This document shows, piece by piece, positions 51,479-56,390 of a DNA stretch of 56,390 bases. Position 1 is the stretch's first letter, and the number at the start of each line of letters is the position of its first letter. Below the pieces are notes generated by a model that was not told the DNA's origin, did not search any database, and was given only the letters and a program-made list of their open reading frames with translations. The DNA lies in the IMG/VR virus record IMGVR_UViG_3300006736_003202, positions 1 through 56,390 of that record; one strand, given 5' to 3'. Made by a program: the position numbers and the translations under genes. The DNA is from a virus.

Positions 51479-52255
51479 ATGGGAGACACAGAACTCAGCA
51501 CAGTAATCCAGATCACAGGATCCTCCGTAATATCCTTGGAAACGGGACTATCGTGGATATACGATCGTTTTGGTACCGACGAGAGCGATTTAGATACGAT
51601 GAATGCTGCCTTAAACCCCACCACTGATGCAGTTTATATACGTCTCAATGCCCGCACGGCCATAGATGACCGAGGTTATCCTCACGATGCTCAGTTTACG
51701 TCCCAGGCGGCCACAAGCGTTCCCTCTCCTTCATCTTTAATAGATACAAATTTATTGGCGGGGGGAATGGCGGTGTGCTATGATTATCATGAAAATTCAG
51801 AACAGTATGAAACGGGCATGAATCAGTATTTTAGTGTGTCTACTAACGGCGCGCCCATGCTCAGCTTTCAGCCAGGCGTCGGGCCAAACTCCACCACGCC
51901 CATCGATGCGCCTGAGAGCGGCGGGTGGTTTGAGGATCAATACACGGGAGACCAGGGTCAGTCCTCGTATATCTCCACTGTAGTGTACAAAGGAGATGAA
52001 GAAGCTGCTCTGCGAGATAAGTTTGGGTGGGGCGCCGGCACCACTACAAGTGAATATGTGGCGTCTGCCGTCGAGGCGATGGCGCTCGATGTTCATACAT
52101 CAGGGCTGCGCCAAGGATTTGTATACAATACGGTGAGCGGAAAGAGATTAAGCCTTAAGTCTGTATCTATATTCCCCAGAAAAAGAGTAACAGGGTCGAC
52201 CTCTACAACTTCACCTGCTAGCATACCAATGGCATCCGATCCATATACCTCATAG
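51479..52255 (+). CDS. Hypothetical virion-module protein (258 residues)
   Basis: A 258-residue beta-rich protein. It opens with strands TELSTVIQITGSSVIS and continues with short turns rich in Gly, Ser, Thr and Pro (FQPGVGPNSTTPIDAPESGG near the middle). The acidic, low-lysine composition and the absence of Cys in most of the chain fit a virion protein. No family is recognised. AGAGGGA precedes ATG 51479. It lies eight bases before the 1005-residue gene and probably works with it. Confidence 0.62.
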   Translation: MGDTELSTVIQITGSSVISLETGLSWIYDRFGTDESDLDTMNAALNPTTDAVYIRLNARTAIDDRGYPHDAQFTSQAATSVPSPSSLIDTNLLAGGMAVCYDYHENSEQYETGMNQYFSVSTNGAPMLSFQPGVGPNSTTPIDAPESGGWFEDQYTGDQGQSSYISTVVYKGDEEAALRDKFGWGAGTTTSEYVASAVEAMALDVHTSGLRQGFVYNTVSGKRLSLKSVSIFPRKRVTGSTSTTSPASIPMASDPYTS

Positions 52256-52263
52256 GAAATCTA

Positions 52264-55200
52264 ATGAAATCAGAGACAATATTAATTACGCCTACCACCC
52301 TTTCTGGTTCCACAGACCTGTTTCGCACCGCTATAGGTGGATGTTGGGAGACCGTAAGTGTAGTGCCTACAATACCAGATGGTGCCGATCAAGGAATATT
52401 TGCTATAGAACCTTTAGGTCAGACTGCGAATGAGATTCCTGCATTGCGCCCATTTATTAACGAAGTTCTTATTAATTCCGCTAGTAATCATTTATCAAAT
52501 GAGGTTATTGTACCCAATTATAAATTATATGTAAGATTGACTGGTCAAAAAGAGGTTGTTAAAAGCGATGATCACTGGAGAACACTGCTTGTAGGGGGCA
52601 CTTATGGCAACTCTACGTATGCGCCTATTTATACAGCAAGTATTTTTAATAATACATCTTTTTCGTATTGGATACCATATAACCAGTACGAGACCAATTT
52701 ATTTAGTACTATTAATCCGGATACGGATGACTATTGGAAAGCTTCCATAAGTGCCCCGATTAAAGTTGAGGCTGTCTACAACACATCCCTCCCGGAATAT
52801 GAGCAATATGTTAATCAGTTAGATTCTGAATTATTAATCCCCAATATATATTGGATGCGCACGTTTGATATATTTAGGCCCGATCGTACAGGGTTCTGGG
52901 CCGGCTCATACCTGTCATATACTTCTTATGGTGATACATTTGCCTCTATCTTAAAACATCACTCTAGTCTTTATGGCGCCGACGAAGCCTTTAGTGCCTA
53001 TCACGATGCTGCTAGTGGGTACTTGGAGTCATATGGTTCGCTTCACGATGAACATTACTTTGTAGCGCAATATTCAGCCTCTATCGAAAGATTGATGACT
53101 AGAGAGGATAATGTTAGTCCGGCATTGTTGGCTCTTCCTCAAGATATTAATTCGGATGGATTTTATGAAAATGAAAACTATCACATTTACCTAACATCTT
53201 CGATCATAAACAATGCGATTTCTGCCTCTACGTCTCAAGAGATTCAAAGAATTTTCAAGAATATTATATTTGATAACGAAAGCATGTATGGAGAAAGGAG
53301 CGTTCTTGATGAAATGACAAGCACTCTTTATGATCTTTATCAAGATCCATTGGAGGCCAATGAAGATTTTGAATATTTTGTTAACTATAAAACTCGTTTC
53401 CCCTACTATGTTTCTATTGAGATTCCCCTTACAAAACCTTATATTACTGGCATGGAACTGTGGGAATGGGATAGAGTAAGAAATTTTATACAAGACAGCC
53501 AATATATCCCAAAATTTTTAAGAACCCTAAAAGATGCATATACTAATAAAATTCCTGAAATAACACCCGAAGACAAGCTCTATTTTGCTTATAGTACGTA
53601 CTATGATAGTGATTCTAGCCACTCACGAATATCACAATATACGACCGCTAGCGCACAAACACTCAGAGTGGTTGACCTTATGGAGTTACTGGTACATGGC
53701 CATAACCAATTTAAATATAATCCATCCGAAGTAGATTGTTGTTTTATGGGGCCCGATTCAATAAATCGAAAAGTGGCAACAGACACCACCGGCATGTGGA
53801 GATATCTCAACAGTGCGGCATCTCTTGATACTATTATGAATTTCACTGAGTGGCTTAAAGAAGACGTCGCCCGGTCAGACGAAGAAGCCTATCCACGCTC
53901 CACTATTGGGAATCTTGATGATTTATATTCGCTTCAACATGACTTGAACAACAGTCGTATGATGGAGACAGTGGCATATAGGATTGAAAAGATTGGTGGC
54001 ACACCAACCAATGACGATAAAACTCAAAATGTAATTCAAAATATTTGGTTTTGGAACTCTAGGGCGGATGAGTCTGGTGGCGCCAAGATACTTCCCTATT
54101 ATGATACTCAAATTAAATATAACACCAATTATACCTATAAGATCTATGCTTATGTGCTGACGGCTGGGTGGGAATACAAATATTCTAATTTGGCATTAAC
54201 AAGGCAACTCGCACGACCGCAGAGCACGTACATCGATGCTGATGGGGCGTTCGATGGGTATTGCTTAGAATACTACGATCCAACGACCGACGAACCTACA
54301 CCAGCGCTGCCTCTGCCACAATTTTATCGTGAATTTTACGATCATGTATCGTGGGAAGAATTGGGCATGGATCATTCATATTACGGAAACCCCAACGCGA
54401 CGGCCGCACTACAATACTCTTCAGATAAATACCGCGCAGAATTTGTTTTGGATTATCAACCTGTCATTAAAATAGTAGAAGTGCCATTGTATAGTAAGAC
54501 TCTCAAAGTAACCGACAATCCTCCAAATAGATTGCAAGTTTCGCCGGCCCAACTAACCGACAATTCACAAAGAATTCTTTTTGAGCTAAAGTATGCAGCT
54601 GATCATGTAGATGTTTATCCCGCGGTCTTAACTCCGAAAGACAGCCAAATTAAAACAGATTACATGAATTCGCGCAATTTAGCTCCCGGCCAAGAGATTA
54701 CTCGCGAACACGGAAGCCGCTCACCACAGACATCCATAGAAGTATATCGTTTGGATGAAAAGCCCAAAACTATTGGAGACTTTGGAAAAAATCTTCGCGC
54801 CACACTCAGTCTTTCGTTGGCACCTGAAGAAAAAATTGGAAAAAGCAAAACAATTTACAATTTTTATGATAAAGTAAAAACTAATCTTAAGTATTATTAT
54901 GTTTTTCGGGTAATTAACGAAAAGGGTATCCCTGGAGATCTTTCTCCAATATATGAAGCGCAACTTGTAGATGATGGGGGTTACAAGTTTTCAATTTTCA
55001 ACATTCTAACCAACGAAGAAATGAAGGAGAGGCCTTTCGCACCATCCAAGCCACTCAAGAAAATCTTCGAAATCTTGCCCAACATCAATCACTTAACCTT
55101 AAATACAGGGAGCGTAGATTACACGCAACCAGCCCATACCCAGATCGGAAATATAAGTGTTGGATCACCCAATATAGAAGAATATATTTGGGGCAAGACT

Positions 55201-55281
55201 TATAAGTTTAGGCTTACTTCCAAAAAAACGGGCCGAAAAATTGATTTAAACATTAAGTATAATGAAGTAAATAGCGAATAA
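52264..55281 (+). CDS. Large predicted virion protein with FN3-like parts (1005 residues)
   Basis: A 1005-residue protein rich in Tyr, Ser, Asn and Asp. The first 200 residues are strand-rich. Residues about 300-560 are more helical and acidic. FN3-like strand patterns are visible near 630-660 (IKYNTNYTYKIYAYVLTAGW) and again near 870-915 (KTNLKYYYVFRVINEKGIPG), each with the Y-x-F/Y-x-V core strand. The last 90 residues are basic (GKTYKFRLTSKKTGRKIDLN). No family is recognised. FN3-like parts are common in phage fibres and baseplates. ATAGGAA precedes ATG 52264. Confidence 0.64.
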   Translation: MKSETILITPTTLSGSTDLFRTAIGGCWETVSVVPTIPDGADQGIFAIEPLGQTANEIPALRPFINEVLINSASNHLSNEVIVPNYKLYVRLTGQKEVVKSDDHWRTLLVGGTYGNSTYAPIYTASIFNNTSFSYWIPYNQYETNLFSTINPDTDDYWKASISAPIKVEAVYNTSLPEYEQYVNQLDSELLIPNIYWMRTFDIFRPDRTGFWAGSYLSYTSYGDTFASILKHHSSLYGADEAFSAYHDAASGYLESYGSLHDEHYFVAQYSASIERLMTREDNVSPALLALPQDINSDGFYENENYHIYLTSSIINNAISASTSQEIQRIFKNIIFDNESMYGERSVLDEMTSTLYDLYQDPLEANEDFEYFVNYKTRFPYYVSIEIPLTKPYITGMELWEWDRVRNFIQDSQYIPKFLRTLKDAYTNKIPEITPEDKLYFAYSTYYDSDSSHSRISQYTTASAQTLRVVDLMELLVHGHNQFKYNPSEVDCCFMGPDSINRKVATDTTGMWRYLNSAASLDTIMNFTEWLKEDVARSDEEAYPRSTIGNLDDLYSLQHDLNNSRMMETVAYRIEKIGGTPTNDDKTQNVIQNIWFWNSRADESGGAKILPYYDTQIKYNTNYTYKIYAYVLTAGWEYKYSNLALTRQLARPQSTYIDADGAFDGYCLEYYDPTTDEPTPALPLPQFYREFYDHVSWEELGMDHSYYGNPNATAALQYSSDKYRAEFVLDYQPVIKIVEVPLYSKTLKVTDNPPNRLQVSPAQLTDNSQRILFELKYAADHVDVYPAVLTPKDSQIKTDYMNSRNLAPGQEITREHGSRSPQTSIEVYRLDEKPKTIGDFGKNLRATLSLSLAPEEKIGKSKTIYNFYDKVKTNLKYYYVFRVINEKGIPGDLSPIYEAQLVDDGGYKFSIFNILTNEEMKERPFAPSKPLKKIFEILPNINHLTLNTGSVDYTQPAHTQIGNISVGSPNIEEYIWGKTYKFRLTSKKTGRKIDLNIKYNEVNSE

Positions 55282-55284
55282 CAA

Positions 55285-55301
55285 AAATAGTTACTATTTA
55301 T
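55285..55301 (+). promoter_or_regulatory. Inverted repeat and AT-rich element before the 334-residue gene
   Basis: AAATAGT (55285-55291) and ACTATTT (55293-55299) form a perfect 7-base inverted repeat around one base, just after the stop of the 1005-residue gene. The right arm (ACTATTTAT) resembles the AT-rich elements in other late gaps. It may be a promoter or operator; the stem is too short and AT-rich for a convincing terminator. Confidence 0.3.
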
Positions 55302-55318
55302 CAAGTAGAGGAAATTAA

Positions 55319-56323
55319 ATGGCATTTTTAGACAACTCAGGCGACATTATCATGGACGCCGTCCTAACAGATCTCGGTCGCCGCCGAATGGCAGCTGGTA
55401 ATTTTAGAATTACTAAATTTGCACTAGGAGACGACGAGATAGACTATTCTCTTTATGATAGAGATGCAGTTTCTGGTTCGGCATACACCGACCTACAAAT
55501 ATTACAAACTCCCATATTCGAAGCTTTTTCCAAAGGCACCGCGGGAATTAATTACGGATTAACCACAATGGCTAATAACATTCTTTACATGCCAGAAATC
55601 GTGCAAAACCAAATTTGCAACGACAGCGCAGTTAAGACATCGGGTGGCCTCATCTATGTGGCTGCAAATTCCGAAACCGCGACAGCCCTAAAGGGCTCTT
55701 CGGCCTTGAGTGATACGAAGTATTTCCTAGAATCGGGAGCATTAGTGGGTTCGAAACTCGTTATTGAATCTGGTATTAATAGCACGGACGTAGATTCTAC
55801 AGTGGCCAATACTGGTATTTATCTTAGTAATCAGGGTATGTTGGATACAACTTTCGCAGTAGATTTTGATAGTGATGTTTTTGGGGGTCTGCAAGGTACC
55901 ACCACTAACTCTCGTTTTAATAACAACAATTCGAGCGGCCGTGATGAAGTAAACATGAAATTACGCAACACAGGTATTCAAGGGGGTTCCCCCGATCGCT
56001 CAGGTCAAGTCCGCGCTAAGATAAATGCGGTAGCCAACACGGTAACCGATGTGCCCGGAGGCACTCCCAAGAGCAATGTATCGGCATTGAAGGGCCCAGG
56101 CGGCACGGCAGCTGCCATGAACTTTACTCTTAATCCTGCGATGACCAACACTAAAGATGCCGGCACGACCTCTTCTATCTGGACCAAAAAGGGTCAAACG
56201 GGGGTCGATTTATTCGGAGATGGTAACACCTATGATACCCTCACTACAACCGTTTCGGTCACCGGTGAGGCCTCTGGTCAAACACAGCAATTTACACTTA
56301 AGGCCGTCCGCCGCGCCAGCTAA
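55319..56323 (+). CDS. Predicted virion protein with the shared N-terminal module (334 residues)
   Basis: A 334-residue protein. The N-terminus (IIMDAVLTDLGRRRMAAGNF, then KFALGDDEIDYSLYD) is a module found at the start of several proteins in large marine phages and also here at 45693. The middle contains long runs rich in Ser, Thr, Asn and Gly (SGSAYTDLQILQT, LSNQGMLDTTFAVDFDSDVF). The end is a set of Gly/Pro/Thr-rich strands typical of fibre parts. No enzymatic motif is seen. GAGGA lies just before ATG 55319. A baseplate-attached fibre or decoration role is likely but unproven. Confidence 0.66.
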   Translation: MAFLDNSGDIIMDAVLTDLGRRRMAAGNFRITKFALGDDEIDYSLYDRDAVSGSAYTDLQILQTPIFEAFSKGTAGINYGLTTMANNILYMPEIVQNQICNDSAVKTSGGLIYVAANSETATALKGSSALSDTKYFLESGALVGSKLVIESGINSTDVDSTVANTGIYLSNQGMLDTTFAVDFDSDVFGGLQGTTTNSRFNNNNSSGRDEVNMKLRNTGIQGGSPDRSGQVRAKINAVANTVTDVPGGTPKSNVSALKGPGGTAAAMNFTLNPAMTNTKDAGTTSSIWTKKGQTGVDLFGDGNTYDTLTTTVSVTGEASGQTQQFTLKAVRRAS

Positions 56324-56335
56324 ACAATTATATTT
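56324..56335 (+). promoter_or_regulatory. Possible late-promoter element
   Basis: ACAATTATATTT lies 23 bases before ATG 56347, directly after the stop of the 334-residue gene. It shares A-x-AATTAT with the elements at 30385 and 51451. Confidence 0.28.
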
Positions 56336-56346
56336 GGAGAATATAG

Positions 56347-56390
56347 ATGCCCAGGACATATGAAACTTTAAATCTCGCTTCTGATCTTAC
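56347..56390 (+). CDS. Start of a further gene (3' partial)
   Basis: ATG 56347, with TTGGAGA at 56334-56340, opens a frame (MPRTYETLNLASDL) that runs off the window. The 14 visible residues do not allow assignment. By position it is another virion-module gene. Confidence 0.6.
   Translation, partial: MPRTYETLNLASDL

Noticed and set aside
1-56390. tRNA genes, CRISPR arrays, insertion sequences, integrase or attachment sites
   Set aside because: I looked for cloverleaf-like stretches, regular repeats, transposase motifs and long direct repeats and found none; the gaps are too short to hold them.

Overview
The window is a piece of a large tailed-phage (myovirus) genome, probably from a marine or aquatic metagenome. 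All genes lie on the + strand, and most adjoining genes overlap by a few bases or share a stop/start. I see no tRNA, rRNA, IS element, CRISPR array or gene-free stretch longer than about 65 bases. The phage assignment rests on a T4 gp55-like late sigma factor (20744-21439), a gp25/GPW-type baseplate wedge protein (30411-30779), a gp6/baseplate-J-type wedge protein (30796-32595) and a run of very large virion-type proteins. The host cannot be named from this sequence.

Region 1 (1-291) is the 3' end of a PD-(D/E)XK nuclease-type gene. Region 2 (299-19937) is a sugar cluster of about 22 genes that looks like one operon. It holds six glycosyltransferase genes (two GT4-like, one GT-B/GT-A two-domain enzyme, one GT-D-like, one GT11 fucosyltransferase, one CgeB-like), a WecB-type UDP-GlcNAc 2-epimerase, a GDP-fucose-synthase-like enzyme, an RmlB-like 4,6-dehydratase and two further SDR epimerases. 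It also holds a short DegT aminotransferase, a GNAT acetyltransferase, five FkbM-type methyltransferases, a sulfotransferase, a cupin, a HAD phosphatase, and HldE kinase and nucleotidyltransferase activities on separate genes. A decayed second copy of the GNAT 3' end lies at 7356-7478. No flippase, polymerase or lipid-linked initiating transferase is present, so the cluster looks able to make nucleotide sugars and a decorated (fucosylated, methylated, sulfated, acetylated) glycan in the cytosol, but not to export one.

Region 3 (19949-21726) is a set of small genes around the late sigma factor: a zinc-ribbon protein, a small membrane protein and two helical or unknown proteins. Region 4 (21723-56323) is the baseplate/tail module. 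It has two medium-sized proteins with possible hub or spike roles, a 2110-residue giant, gp25-like, gp6-like, a 578-residue DNRLRE-like beta protein, a 3790-residue giant with two LamG/concanavalin-like domains and HxH motifs at its C-terminus, then 472-, 1247-, 185-, 258-, 1005- and 334-residue virion-type proteins. The 472- and 334-residue proteins share an N-terminal module. A new gene begins at 56347 and runs off the window.

Taken together, a late-expressed particle module sits directly behind a self-contained cytosolic glycosylation cluster. The simplest inference is that the cluster decorates virion proteins, with modification of host glycans or host proteins as the main alternative. 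Four short gaps before late genes carry a similar AT-rich motif that may be the promoter element read by the gp55-like sigma factor.
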